Shown here: one piece after another, positions 33,845-46,009 of the stretch | Layout of the letters: each line of letters opens with the position of its first letter | Numbering within the stretch: position 1 is the stretch's first letter | Assembly (NCBI GenBank): GCA_030267565.1 | Contig: BRXU01000003.1 | Span: forward strand, 2,340,001-2,404,000 | Length of the DNA: 64,000 bases | Direction of reading: 5' to 3' | From: Pleodorina starrii | Lineage: Eukaryota; Chlorophyta; Chlorophyceae; Chlamydomonadales; Volvocaceae | Made by a program: the position numbers and the translations under genes | The notes under the pieces: model-generated | Seen by the model: the letters and a program-made list of their open reading frames with translations, nothing else | Databases searched by the model: none | Told to the model about the DNA's origin: nothing

Positions 33845-34535
33845 CTAGGCATGGCAGGGCGGTTGTTAGCGGGGCCAGGAAACCAAGTGAAGCAGACAGC
33901 TAGCTGGTGGCGGCTCGCATGCAGCGCCTACTGACTAGGGACGCCTGTCCTAAAGGCGCTACGACGGCCCGCGCCCGCAATTCGCCGGCCAGTGTCCGAG
34001 CCGCCGCAATCCCCTGCCGCTGAAAGCCGCCGGGCGCGTTATGGCATTCCGGTATTCCCAACCCGGATTCATGGCCTGTAGCCCTCAACCCCCTTCCTTC
34101 GCGCCTAAATTTCATCCACGCCGCGTTAGGCGCGGATGCCATCACGGCGGGCCTTCTCTTGGCTTTCAACCGACGCCCCGGGGCCGGTGATACCGGACCT
34201 GCGCCGACGTGCCAGCCATAACCTTCACAATCGGCCTGTGAACGGCCGGCGGTTGTTAGCAAGCGCGGAAGCCGCACCAGCAGCTAGCCTGTGGCGTCTC
34301 GCATGCCGCCCCTGCTTACTAGGAGGCCCTGTCCTTAAGGCGTTTCGATGGCACACGCCCGCTACCCCGCGGCCAGTGGCCGTGTCGCCGCAAACCCCCG
34401 CCGTTGAAAACCGCGGGCATGCCCAGTGGGCGCTTTGATTCTCCTGGCCCCGTCCCGTGGCCTGCGTCTAAGAGTCGATTTCTGCCGCTTAGTTCGCGAC
34501 GGTTCTCCCCGACCCCATACACACCGCGCAGCGGC
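33845..34535 (+). repeat. Diverged tandem pair of about 385 bp
   Basis: The motif GCGGTTGTTAGC recurs near 33859 and 34248. The downstream segments (TGGCGGCTCGCATGC../TGGCGTCTCGCATGC.., GGCCAGTG.CCG.G.CGCCGCAA..CC) align over most of their length. The pair is repeated at about 59260-59970 in the second B spacer. No coding signal was found. Confidence 0.65.
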
Positions 34536-35009
34536 CAATCGTGGAAAGCTTGAAATATACCTTGTTACGTATTTGGAGAAATTGAAGGCTCCCCGCTGAC
34601 CATGTTGACTCGGCCTGGTCCAAGTTTTGGTTGAATGAGAGCCATCGTCCTGAAGTCCGCCTTGTGAAGGTCTGTGAAAAATTTATACTGATATTTTTAA
34701 GATATATTTATATATACATATTATGTAGTTGTGGTAATCCTCGTTTTCAAATGCCCTGCTGCAGCAAAGGCTCTCGCCTGATCGGCTGGCCTATTATCGG
34801 CGTATGCAAAGCGCCGATACTAACGTTACATATGCCGGCAATCAGTGAGCCCATTTCCAGGCCCCGAGTCCCCTGTTTCGCTTGGCATCAGGGCGCCCTG
34901 CTTGGCATCCCAGTCCGCCGTACCGTATACCTGGCCGAGCAAATAAACATAGTGAATATATCGCACAGGAATCCTTGGGCATACATGTGAATGATATAGG
35001 CGAATAAAA

Positions 35010-37066
35010 ATGTCTCAGTCGGTCACTCTGCGTACACCAGACGGCTCGAGCATTTGGCTGCCGGGCATCGTTGAGTGCATTGCGCACCATCTGCCAGCTA
35101 ACGAGGTGGCAAGCACATTAAGACTGATCGATAAGGCGACATCTCAGCAGTTCACACACCACAAGACCTTGCGGCTCTCGCTTCCGTCACCGATCCACGT
35201 GTTCCGGGAGCGCTGGGGCCGCCCGGGCGCTTTTCGCGCGTTGTCTCGCAACCAGCGGCTGCAGCTGCTGTGCCTGACGGCGGCAAGCTGCAGCGTCGCC
35301 AACCTGGAGGTTGCCCTGGTCAATGCGGGTCTTGATCTTCGGCACGAGCTGCTCGAGGCCGCCGCAGCCGCGGGCCAGCTCGACATGTGCAAGATGCTGC
35401 GTGCCCGTGGCTGCCTCTGGGGCGCTTCTCTGTCGGCCGCGGCGCGGGGCGGCCACCGGCACGTGTGCGAGTGGCTGTTGGCCAGCGGCTGCCCCCTCAA
35501 TGTGGACGTCGTTTCTGCAGCTGTCCAGAGCGGGCAGGAGGACCTTATGCAGTGGCTACTGACGGAGTTGCAGGGCCGTCCCAACGGTGTGTATGGTGTC
35601 TGCCGGTCATTGTTGGAGGCCGCGGCGGAGCACTTGAGCCTGGCGGCGCTGCAGCGTCTGTGGCAGCAGCTTATGGCAGGGCACCACGGCAGCGAACTGC
35701 AGCAGCAGCTTGAGCAGTTCGATGAGGAGTATCGGACTGACATCCTGGCGGCCGCGGCCGGCAGCACCACGCCCGATTGGCAGGCCAAAGTGAAGTGGCT
35801 GGAGGGGCTGGACTACCCCCGCACAGCAAGGACGTGCGAGTCCGCTCTTTGGGCTGGCGACGGCGATGCAGCGGAGGCGCATCTGCAGTGGCTGCGCGGC
35901 CGGGGCTACCCCCTGGAGGCGGCGGTGGCGGACGCTGCGGTCTCTCTCGGCAATCTTGCCGCCCTGCGTTTCCTGGTGGAGCAAGCGAGGGTGCGGCCCA
36001 GCGGCGATCAGTTCCCCGTGACGGATGCAGCCATCCACGGCTACCTGGCCGTACTGCAGTACCTGCACGCCAGCGGCTTGCGCATCAACACCCGTTATGT
36101 TGCGGAAGGGGCGGCCCGTGCGGGCCACCTGCCGCTGGTGGTCTGGGCGGTGGAGGGCCTGGGCGTCGCACCCGCTGACGGTGAAGATAGCTTGCTCGAC
36201 TGCGCGGCAGTCAGCGGAACCCTTGAGCTGATGACCTGGCTTCACGACCGCGGCTGGGCCTTGGGCCCCTGGGCCATCCCCAACGGCGCCGAGAGCGGCT
36301 GCGAAGAGGCGCTGGAGTGGCTGGTGGAGCGGGGCTGCCCCTTCCCGGTGGGTGTCGCCGTCCTCGTTTGTCACCACCACATGTACGATGCGCTCCGTGT
36401 GGCCCACCAGTTGTGGCCCACCGGTGGTTCATTTTGCATGCGCTGTGCCCAGCCAGGTCATTCGGCAGGTCCATTAGACGCGTGTGCCGGGCCACCGAGT
36501 GTCGTACGTCCGTCGAGCTGCTCGAGAGGTGTTAGTCATGGCGTCGATGCCGTGTTCAGATTCGCATGTGCGCCTTCCGGGACAGAGTCACTGTCTGCCA
36601 GGCTGCCAAAGCGCGGCGCCGGGAAACTCCGCTGCCGGGGAGCTAGGCTGTGAGGCTGCATGGGGGTTGCACCGTCCCTGACTGCCCAACCGCCCGTCCC
36701 TGCAATAATGTGTGTATGTACGGCAATCATGTATGTTCCTTGGCTCCTCAGCTCGATGGCGGCGCCTACCTCAGAGCCGCCCGGAACGGCGATCTGGCGA
36801 TGCTCCGCTGCCTGCACCGGCTGGGCTGCCCCTGGGGGCCGCCGGGAGTGCTGCTGGCGGACTGCATCCGCATCAGCAGCGGGGTCTCCGTCGCCGTGCT
36901 GCAGTGCCTGCTGGACTTGGGCTGCCCTGAAATGGACTGGGATGCTGCGATCAAGTTGGCACGCAGGGCGCAAATGAAGCCCCGGGGGGAGCGCCACACG
37001 GCGCTGCTGGCATGGCTGGGCGAGCAGCGGCGGCGGTGGCGGTCGCCTGGGGCCCAAGGGGCCTAG
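35010..37066 (+). CDS. F-box-like/ankyrin repeat protein, copy 4
   Basis: Exon 1 is 35010-36347, the intron 36348-36751 and exon 2 36752-37066; 550 residues. F-box-like residues are SIWLPGIVECIAHHLPANE..LRLIDK. Ankyrin-type repeats follow through LEWLVERGC and continue in exon 2 (GAYLRAARNGDLAMLRCLHRLGC). Several repeat positions differ from other copies (TDAAIHGYLAVL, LRINTRYVAEGAARAG shared with copy 5, EDSLLDCAAVSGTLEL). The conserved promoter is cut by the insert ending at 34950, leaving about 55 bp of leader before the ATG. The protein is intact, but its expression may differ from its sisters. Confidence 0.82.
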
Positions 37067-37215
37067 CTCGCGGCAGCAACGAACAGCGGCGGCCGATTTG
37101 CCTTGGACAGGATGTCTTGCCGGCTGAGGGGCCGTATGTGGGTTGGGGGCGTATGTGTGTTGTCCGGTGCCGGGGTCGGTAGGGCTGCCACACAGCCACC
37201 CACCCAGGTATGTTC

Positions 37216-37220
37216 TGTAA
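37216..37220 (+). terminator. Candidate poly(A) signal TGTAA for copy 4
   Basis: TGTAA lies about 150 bp past the copy 4 stop, in sequence (CTGTAAATATTG) not shared with the 3' flanks of other copies. If used, copy 4 would have a much shorter 3' UTR than its sisters. Confidence 0.3.
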
Positions 37221-39039
37221 ATATTGCTGGGTTCCGGGTCCGTTCGCTAACGCCATCTCCGTCGGGGGCATGCATGGGCTTGAGGTTTTGCATGCCGGCC
37301 GTGCGCGTGCTGCGCTCGTGGACGTGGTTCAAGCATCAAGCTGCACTTGGCACTTCCGATAAGAGCCCATGGGGGGGGGCATTGCGCATGTAGTGTACGT
37401 TTGCTGGGTGCGGGGATGCTGTGGGCAGGGCGCAGTGTGGGGGTTGCAGGGCGGCTATCCAGTGCACCGCTGCCGCCATACATGAAACCAACATGCCAGA
37501 TGCCAAACGCCGAACGAAAGGCGCAAAGATGGGCCTCGAGGAAGGAAGCACGGATGGCTCCCTTCCTGGCGATGCCTGACACTGCGGATGAACGCACACT
37601 GCAGCTGTTGGACGAGGAGGATGAGGACGGGGAAGGGGAAGGGGGAGGGGTAAGCGAAAGCACGAAACCGCAGCGAAGGAACTGAGGTGACGTTTGGAGA
37701 ACGGAATACGCGGAGGGAAGGAGGGACATCAGAGGCGGAGGGGGAGGAGCTCTGGCAGATGGATGGCGGAAGAGAAGGGGGAGGTGAAGGCAAGCTATGG
37801 GCGAGTCGAGACTCGGCAGTGGCGCCGGCGAATTTGGGGCACCGGCGGGATTCCCAATCACCGGCATTGCGGGTGCCATGACGCTGACCGTTTAGAGGTT
37901 CGTGTGGGGTGTGCGTGTGCGTGGGGCGGGGGTGTACTGGGGTTAGTTGATACAGTGGGAGATGTGTAGAGCCGGTCAACGGGCCAGCTGGCCGTGCACA
38001 TCACCGGAGGCGACCATGACAGGCGAGACGTCCATCCAGACCAGACAGCACGAGTCACCCAGACAGGAACCAGCAAGCCCGGGGGGGGGGGAGGCTCAGA
38101 AAACCGCAACCACAGGCTCCCCAGTGGGCAACGGGCCCCGGCCCCCCACGAGAAGGCCCCCCACAAGTAGTAGGCGCACCTGCAGACCTGACAGCCACTC
38201 CCCGCGGGGGCTGCAACTGGATGCGGCCTGTGCCGCCCCCCCTGGATACCCCGATCAAAGGACAAGGGTCCGGACGGTGTGTGTCACTGGCGTCCGGGTG
38301 TCACTGGTAGCGCTTGCGCATCCTTTTGGTAACGATTCCTTTCCATTCCCTCCCTGCAGCAACAGCCTACTAGGATTAGGGATTAGGGATATACGATACG
38401 GAGCCCTGCTGGATCCGAAGTACGGAGCCGGGCCTGGCCCGCCTCGCCTCAGGAGGACCCCAGAACCAGAACCACCAGCCCTGCTCGGTGCACCAAAGTG
38501 AGCAAAGTGAGCAAGAAGGCGCCACCACAGGAGGACGTACAGCACGTACATTGCCCTCATGTGCAATCATGACTGCGCCCCGCCAGGTGGTTGCGCCGCC
38601 CAGCCGCCAACCAGGAAGCAGCGCTTGATGGGGACCGACACGTCGGCAGCCACACACACCCCCACCCACTCGGCTGGGGGTGTAAGGCTCCCCAGATGTT
38701 AGGCTCCCCAGCATGCCCACGAACAGGCGCAAGGAGGGTGGATTGGGTTGACATGGGGTTGGACGGCGCACGTGGAGCAAGGTGGTCAACCTTGTAGCTG
38801 TGGCAGTGACAGTCCGCAACTCTTAAAGCGGCAGCCGGGTTCCCGGGCGAGTACTGATTCGGTGCCTGGACAGCGCCTGGACCGGGGCTGATAGCCTATC
38901 TAGGTCCACACCGCAGCCATCGACGGAAGCCTGTGAGGAGTCTCGGAGCGCGGGCAGGGTATCCAGGCGTGTGGCACTCATGGCCCAGGGAAGCGGGAGG
39001 GGAGGGAGGTGGTCAACCCAGGTCAACTGGTCATCCACT

Positions 39040-39287
39040 CAACGGCCGTCGTACTGAAACCGCATCTGAGGGCTGAGGAGCAAAATCTTGCCGCGGAGCA
39101 AGCTTAGGAAAACAACACTTTTTACATCGATGCCCTGCTTACCTCTTTGGATAAGTTCTTGGGCCTCCTGCTTACTGTACGCCAAGTTTTGCGGAAGGCC
39201 GCTTCCATCTTACAAGTTCGGCATTATGCTTTCGCATACAGGCGCAGGAATCTTTGAGCGTACATGTGAATGATATAGGGGCAAAAA
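39040..39287 (+). promoter_or_regulatory. Conserved 5' flank/promoter of copy 5
   Basis: The full promoter block is present, of the same subtype as copies 2 and 6 (ACGGCCGTCGTACTGAAACC, ATCTGAGGGCTGAGGAGCAA). It ends in a GGGGCAAAAA leader. Confidence 0.45.
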
Positions 39288-41345
39288 ATGTCCCAGTCAG
39301 TCACTTCACCAGACGGCTCGAGCGTTTGGCTGCCGGGCATCGTGGCGTGCATTGCGCACCATCTGCCAGCTAACGAGGTGGCAAGCACATTACGAGTGAT
39401 CGATAAGACGACATCGCAGCAGTTCGCACACCACAAGACCTTGCGGCTCTCGCTTCCGTCGCCCATCCACGTGTTCCGGGAGCGCTGGGGCCGCCCGGGC
39501 GCTCTTCGCGCGTTGTCTCGCAACCAGCGGCTGCAGCTGCTGTGCCTGACGGCGGCCAGCGGCAGCGTCGCCAACCTGGAGATTGCCCTGGTCAGTGCGG
39601 GTCTTGATCTTCGGTGCGAGCTGCTCGAGGCCGCCGCAGCCGCGGGCCAGCTCGACATGTGCAAGGTGCTGCGTGCCCGCGGCTGCCTCTGGGGTGCTTC
39701 TCTGTCAGCCGCGGTGAAGGCCGGCCACCGGCACGTGTGCGAGTGGCTGTTGGCCAGCGGCTGCCGCCTCGACATGTACATCGTTTGCAGTGCTGCCTTG
39801 GGCGGGCGGGAGGACCTTACGCAGTGGCTGCTGACGGAGTTGCAGGGCCGTCCCAACGACCATGTGTATGGTGTCTGCCGGTCATTGTTGGAGGCCGCGG
39901 CGAAGTACTTGAGCCTGGCGGCGCTGCAGCGTCTGTGGCAGCAGCTCATGGCAGGGCGCCACGGCAGCGAACTGCGGCAGCAGCTTGAGCAGTTCGGTGA
40001 GGAGTATCGGACTGACATCCTGGCGGCCGCGGCCGGCAGCACCACGCCCGATTGGCAGGCCAAAGTGGAGTGGATGGAGGGTATGGGCTACCCCCGCACA
40101 GCAGGGGCGTGCGAGTCCGCTGTTCGGGCTGATATTGGCGATGCAGCGGTGGCACGTCTGCAGTGGCTGCGCGGCCGGGGCTACCCCTTGGAGGCGGCGG
40201 TGGCGAACACTGCGGTCCGTCTCGGCAATCTTGCCGCCCTGCGTTTCCTGGTGGAGCAAGCGGGGGTTCGGCCCACCGGCGATCAGTTCCCCGTGACGGT
40301 TGCAGCCCGCCAGGGCCGCCTGGCCGTACTGCAGTACCTGCACGCCAGCGGCTTGCGCATCAACACCCGTTATGTTGCGGAAGGGGCGGCCCGTGCGGGC
40401 CACCTGCCGCTGGTGGTCTGGGCGGTGGAGGGCCTGGGCGTCGCACCCGCTGACGGCGCAGCTAGGTTGCTCGACTGCGCGGCGGCGAGCGGCAACCTTG
40501 AGCTGATGACCTGGCTTCACGTCCGCGGGTGGGCCTTGGGCCCCAGGGCCATCCCCAACGGCGCAGAGAGCGGCTGCGAAGAGGCGCTGGAGTGGCTGGT
40601 GGAGCGGGGCTGCCCCTTCCCGGTGGGTGTCGCCGTCCTCGTTTGTCACCACCACATGTGCGATGCGCTCCGTGTAGCCCACCAGTTGTGGCCCACCAGT
40701 TGTGGCCCACCGGTGGTTCATTTTGCATGCGCTGTGCCCAGCCAGGTCACTCGGCTGGCCCATTAGACGCGTGTGCCGGGCCACCGACTGTCGAGCTGTT
40801 CGAGAGGTGTTAGTCATGGCATCGATGCCGTATTCAGATTCGCATGTGCGCCTTCCGGGACAGAGTCACTGTTTGCTAAGCTGCCATAGCACGGCGCCGG
40901 AAAACTCCGCTGCCGGGGAGCTAGGCTGTGAGGCTGCATGGGGGTTTCACCGCCCCTGACTGCCCAACCGCCCGTCCCTGCATTGATGTGTGTATGTACG
41001 GCAATCGTGTATGTTCCTTGGCGGCCTCAGCTCGATGGCGGCGCCTACCTCGGAGCCGCCAGCAACGGTGATCTGGCGATGCTCCGCTACCTGCACCGGC
41101 TGGGCTGCCCCTGGGGGCCGCCGGGGGAGCTGCTGGAGTACTGTATCCGCAACGAGGCCTCCGTCGCCGTGCTGCAGTGCCTGCTGGACTTGGGCTGCCC
41201 CGAACCAGACTGGGATGCTGCGGTCAAGTTGGTGGAGGGCTGGGAGGCGCTAATGGTGCCCCGGGGGGAGCGCCACACGGCGCTGCTGGCATGGCTGGGC
41301 GAGCAGCGGCGGCGGTGGCGGTCGCCTGGGGCCCAAGGGGCCTAG
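39288..41345 (+). CDS. F-box-like/ankyrin repeat protein, copy 5
   Basis: Exon 1 is 39288-40622, the intron 40623-41030 and exon 2 41031-41345; 549 residues. It has the two-residue shorter N terminus of copy 2 but the LRINTRYVAEGAARAG repeat of copy 4, so it is mosaic. Read through the intron, the frame breaks at 40766 because of a perfect 14-bp duplication (CCCACCAGTTGTGG) near 40678-40705. In the proposed model that duplication is intronic and harmless. Exon 2 ends with the usual LLAWLGEQRRR..SPGAQGA tail. Confidence 0.8.
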
Positions 41346-42109
41346 CTCGCGGCAGCAACAAACGGGGGCGGCAGACTTGTTTGGAGCGCGGGGCAAATGT
41401 GGGTTGGGTGCGGCTTACCGTGTTGTCCGGTGCCGGGGGTCGGTTGGGCTGCCTCACAGCCACCCTGTCATGATGATCGGTGTGTGTATGTTGCGGTACA
41501 GGGAAGGGGTGTTTGGTTCCGGAGCGAGAGCCGAACGTAGTGTGATGGCGGGGCGGGAGCAGACGTTGGGTGCCGCCGGGAGGCGACTCATCCCATCTGG
41601 GTACGACTTGTTCGGTCGGGGGCATGCATGGGCTTGGGGTTTGAGGTTGTGCATGCCGGCCGCGCGCGTGCTTCACTCGTGGACGTGGTTCACGCTGTGC
41701 TTGGCAGCTCCGATAAGAGCAGGACAACTTCGATCCCCCCCTTCGCGGTGCTGCAGTAGAGACAGCGGTGCAGGGCCCTCGTCTAGGGAAGCAGCCGAGT
41801 GATGCAAGGCATGGCAACTGCCGGCGGGGCTGCAATACCATGCTGACCGTTGAGAGGTTCGTGCGTGTGTATGTTTTGAATGAATGGATGGATGAATGGA
41901 TGGATGGTATAAATTAATGAATCGGGTGGGCGGAGTGGCGGACGGCTGCAAAGCTGGCCCCGTCATATCGATGAATGGATGCGTGAACATAGCCCAGGCA
42001 ACCCCGGCTGGGTGCGTGAGAGAACCCCCGCAGTTCACGGGCATGCTGTCGGTTTATCGTGGCCGCACGACAGCTGCATCTGTGCGGCTGATTCCGACAG
42101 CGCGGCTCC

Positions 42110-44460
42110 CCACACATGTCCAGGAGCTCCATTTCACCGCCATCCCACTCCACTCCAGGGGTGGCGCGCCTCTTGGCCCGCCGCCACCGCTTAAGCGACC
42201 AACCAGCCAGTCGGGGCCGGCGCTTCCATGCCGGTAACAGGGTAGCTACACCGGCCGCCTTCGGGGTCAAGCGACCCACGTGCCAGGGCCTGACACCTGA
42301 GCCGCCTGGGCCTGGCCGCAGCGGGTGCAGAGGGCGCCAAGGGCAGGGGGAGGTGACATCATGACCGCACACCGCAGCCACAGCACCGAAGACACAGTCA
42401 TGGCTGCAGGCCGGCAGCCGCTGTCATGACCGCAGCCACAGCACCGAAGAGTCCCGCGCTTTGAAATGCCCACACCGACATGAGGGGGGCCGCTCCGTGC
42501 CTCTTGTGTGGAGGAGAAAGCGGGAGCGAAGCGACAGGCCGCAATCTCCCGCTCCACACCGCACCGTCTACCAACCACCAGGGGAACACGGACACGCACA
42601 CACACACGGTGCCAAACCGAACCAACCACCATCAATCAGGATGACAACCACCAACTTCCAACCACCGCCATACCGGTATCAGGCCCAAGGTCTGCACTGG
42701 CAGTTGGGCTATCCATTTCTCTATCACCGGTTCGAACCGACACGACACAACGGTACATTTCCCTCCGGGCACACAGCCACACACACCCGCGTGCGTGCGT
42801 GCATGCGTGTGTTTTCTCGGTCCGCAGTTCGTGGTCGTACAATATGCCGTACGACGTCCGCCGTACAAATGCTCGGCCCAGTGCTCTGCCCCCCCCCACA
42901 GCGGCCCGGGGGGCAGTCCAATGGCACGAAGCGCGGGAAACCGAGGCCTGTACGGCCATTCCACGTCGGCCAAACAGTGATAACCAGCGGTGACGGCAAT
43001 GACAACCGCATAGCGGCGAGGCGGCCGCAGCGACATCAGCTGCAGCCGTAGCGGCGAGGCGGGTGTAGGAAAATGTCTCCACGGACTGCTTGACAGCGCC
43101 CCTCTGATCTACAGCCCTAAGCAGCTCGCTGTCCGACTCTCCCCCCCACCATCCTCCGCTGCCTCTACCTTCCTTCCTTTCTCCCTACCTCCCGCCCGCC
43201 CGGCCCTGCCGGCCGTCCTGCCTACCTCCCGCCCCCACTCCTCCACCCCATACCCCCGGCCCCCTCACCTCCTCCCTCGGGCTCCCCCCTTTCAGCCTTC
43301 CCTGGACCACACCTAAAAAGCTGGCGGGCGGCATGCTTGCAAGCCGCAACCCGCCAGGGCGCATTTCCTCCTCGAGAAGAGAAACACGCAATAAGGGGCA
43401 GTGTGCGACCCAAACACGGTTAGAAAACATCGCACTGCACCACATATAGTGCACGGATTCCCGAAACCCGACAGGGACCGCGGCGGCGTGCGTGCGTTGG
43501 CGGCGGCGGCCCCGCGGCGCCCGCCATCCGTTGTGATGGTTGGCGGTCGGTTGGCATAGCCGGTTGCTGACCGTGTGGGCATGTGTGTGTACGGGACGCA
43601 TGCGCATGCGTGAGGGGGATGCGTGCACATGCGCATGCGCCTGCCCCTTTTAAACAACACAACTACGGTACCTCCCCCATCCACCTGCCTGCCTGTCTGT
43701 CTGTCTGTCTGTTCGCCACTCCTCGTGTCACCTGGTGTTATGTAATGCGTCATCTCTTCGTTTGAGCAGCATGCGCCCCTCCCAGCCCCACCTCGCCTCG
43801 ACTCGCCTTGAGGTGAGAGACGGGATGTGCGCCCCACCCCACTCCCAGCCCCCGCCCCCGCCCCCGTCCCCGCCCCCGTCCCCGCCCCCGTCCCCGCCCC
43901 CGTCCCCGCCCCCGCCCCCGTGCTTTCAAAGCTGACCCGAGGGATGGCAAGGAGAGGTAGGGAAGCGCGGATCCCCAAACCCTGCAACAGAAGAACGGAT
44001 GCGCCGCCTGACATGCCTGTGACCTGGCCGATAGCGGATGCGGCAGTTGCCTCCGCCACCTCGCGGTCCGCCTGCAGAGCCTTCCGACTCCAACCCGCTT
44101 TCCAACCCACACTGCCACCTCCCCCACCTCCACCCCCCCCTCCCCCCCCCTCCCCAAACCAATGCCACCAAACTCGCTCGCCCGCCCACTCGCTCGTTCC
44201 CTCACTCAGTCGCCTCACTCGCTCAGTCGCAATCGCTCGCAGCCGTTCGACAGAGTCGTTCGCGCCAAGTCAAATCCCCATTCTTCGCATTCGCGTTCGT
44301 GAACCCTTTCCCCCCCTTCCCCACGTCCAGATCTGACCTGAGCCTTAACCTGAGACCCGGCCTCCTCTTTCGCCATCCCGCGGCCCGTCGCTCGGCCTCC
44401 TTAGCGGGACCTAATCCGGGAACCTGTCCGCAAGCTGTGTGAAAGCAACAGCTGGTGGTG
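42110..44460. other. Unique 2.35-kb block between copies 5 and 6
   Basis: No gene is recognised. Visible items are a two-unit direct repeat around CGCAGCCACAGCACCGAAGA (about 42373 and 42432), CA/GT-rich tracts, GTCTGTCT repeats at about 43694-43711, GCATGCGCATGCG palindromic patches near 43600-43640, and a CCCCCGCCCCCGT minisatellite at about 43853-43921. Long frames across it are GC artefacts. Confidence 0.5.
43853..43921 (+). repeat. CCCCGTCCCCGC minisatellite
   Basis: There are five to six units of a 12-bp C-rich repeat (CCCCCGTCCCCG). The opposite strand gives Gly-Ala/Gly-Thr repeats in translation and could form G-quadruplexes. It is a length-variable repeat, not a gene. Confidence 0.85.
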
Positions 44461-46009
44461 GTGTTAATGCCGGCGCTGGTTTCGGCGCTGGGTTGCTGGC
44501 TCCCTTCCTGGCGATGCCTGACACTGCGGATGAACGCACACTGCAGCTGTTGGACGAGGAGGATGAGGACGGGGAAGGGGAGAGGGAGGGGTAAGCGAAA
44601 GCACGAAACCGCAGCGATGGAACTGAGGCGACGTTTGGAGAACGGAATTCGCGGAAGGAGGGACATCAGAGGCGGAGGGGGAGGAGCTCTGGTAGATGGA
44701 GGAAGGAAGAGAAGGGGGAGGTGAAAGCGTGAGGGAGGTGGTGAGCTCAGAAGAAAGCCACGGCAAGCGATTTGCGAGTCGAGTCTCGGCAGTGGTGCCG
44801 GCGAATGTGGGACACCAGCGGGATTCCCTAGCACTGACAGTGCGGGTGCCATGGCGCTGACCGTTTAGAGGTTCGTGCGGTTTGTGTGTGGGGGAGGGTG
44901 TACTGGGGTTAGTTGTTACAGTGGGAGAAGTGTACAGCTGGTCAACGGGCCAGCTGGCCGTGCACTGCAGCGGAGGCGACCAGGGCAGGCGAGGCGCTCA
45001 TACAGACCAGACAGCACGAGTCACCCAGACAGGAACCAGCAAGCCCGGGGGGGGGGAGGCTCAGAAAACCGCAACCTCGGGCTCCCCAGTGGGCAACGGC
45101 CCCCCACGAGAAGGCCCACGAACAGACGTAAGGCCACACCCCCACAAGTAGTAGGTGCACCTGCAGACCTGACAGCCACTCCCCGCGGGGGCTGCAAATG
45201 GATGCGGTCTGTGCCGCCCCCCCCTGGATACCCCGATCAAAGGACAAGGGTCCGGACGGTGTGTGTCACTGGCGTCCGGGTGTCACTGGTAACGCTTGCG
45301 CATCCTTTTGGTAACGATGCCTTTTCCATTCCCTCCCTGCAGCAACGGCCTACTAGGATTAGGGATTAGGGATGAACGATACGGAGCCCTGCTGGATCCG
45401 AAGTACGGAGCCGGGCCTGGCCCGCCTCGCCTCAGGAGGACCCCAGATCCAGAACCACCAGCCCTGCTCGGTGCAACAAAGTGAACAAGAAGGCGCCGCC
45501 GCAGGACAAGCACGTACATTGCCCTCAATTGCAATCATGACTGCGCCCCGCCAGGTGGTTGCGCCGCCCAGCCGCCAACCAGGAAGCAGCGCTCGACGGG
45601 GACCGACACGTCGGCAGCCACACACACACACCCACCCACTCGGCTGGGGGTGTTAGGCTACCCAGACGTTAGGCTCCCCACAATAAGGCCCACGAACAGG
45701 CGCGAGGGTGGATTGGGTTGACATGGGGTTGGACGGCGCACGTGGAGCCAGGTGGTCAACCTTGTAGCTGTGGCAGTGACAGTCCGCAACTCTTAAAGCG
45801 GCAGCCGGGTTCCCGGGCGAGTACTGATTCGGTCCCTGGACAGCGCCTGGACCGGGGCTGATAACCTATCTAGGTTCACACCGCAGCCATCGACGGGAGC
45901 CTGTGAGGAGTCTCGGAGCGCGGGCAGGGTATCCAGGCGTGTGGCTTTCGTGTCCGAAGCGGGAAGGGAGGGAGGTGGTCAACTCAGGTCAACTGGTCAT
46001 CCACTCAAC

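Larger units (their letters stand above)
31914..34950 (+). mobile_element. Satellite-bearing insert in the gene 4 promoter (short form)
   Basis: The canonical promoter motif ACAAGTTCGGCATT is followed abruptly by GTTTAAGCGTAACC and about 3 kb of sequence foreign to promoters of copies 2, 3, 5, 6 and 7. Promoter/leader homology resumes at about 34955. The same insert sits at the same point before copy 8, where it is longer (56902-62450) and flanked by a 14-bp direct repeat. Its parts are a minisatellite, a diverged ~385-bp tandem pair and an A/T-rich tail. No terminal inverted repeats or transposase were recognised, so a transposable element is only one reading. Confidence 0.45.
28226..35009 (+). 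repeat. Array spacer type B, first copy
   Basis: The order is: common 3' flank (to ~29.6 kb), a block with a large minus-strand GC-rich ORF (29.65-31.44 kb), the distal promoter block of the ankyrin gene with a micro-inversion (31.45-31.9 kb), a satellite-bearing insert (31.914-34.95 kb), and the last ~55 bp of the gene 4 leader. The sister copy is 53450-62527. No complete gene is supported. Confidence 0.75.
37067..39287 (+). repeat. Array spacer type C, first copy
   Basis: The spacer starts with a shortened 3' flank, then carries a segment reading LAMPDTADERTLQLLDEEDEDGEGE on the plus strand (about 37565-37640), the TCCGGACGGTGTGTGTCACTG block, an ATTAGGGATTAGGGAT run near 38374, and the gene 5 promoter. 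The part from ~37.55 kb recurs at 44.49-46.23 kb before gene 6. The acidic peptide may be the last exon of a captured gene; no source is known. Confidence 0.7.

Noticed and set aside
42720..42750. tRNA-like T-loop (GGTTCGAACC)
   Set aside because: No acceptor stem, anticodon arm or D-arm could be paired around it.
43313..44218. 301-codon minus-strand ORF with Gly-Ala-Gly-Thr repeats
   Set aside because: It is a frame across a C-rich minisatellite and GC-rich filler, without domain or splice support.
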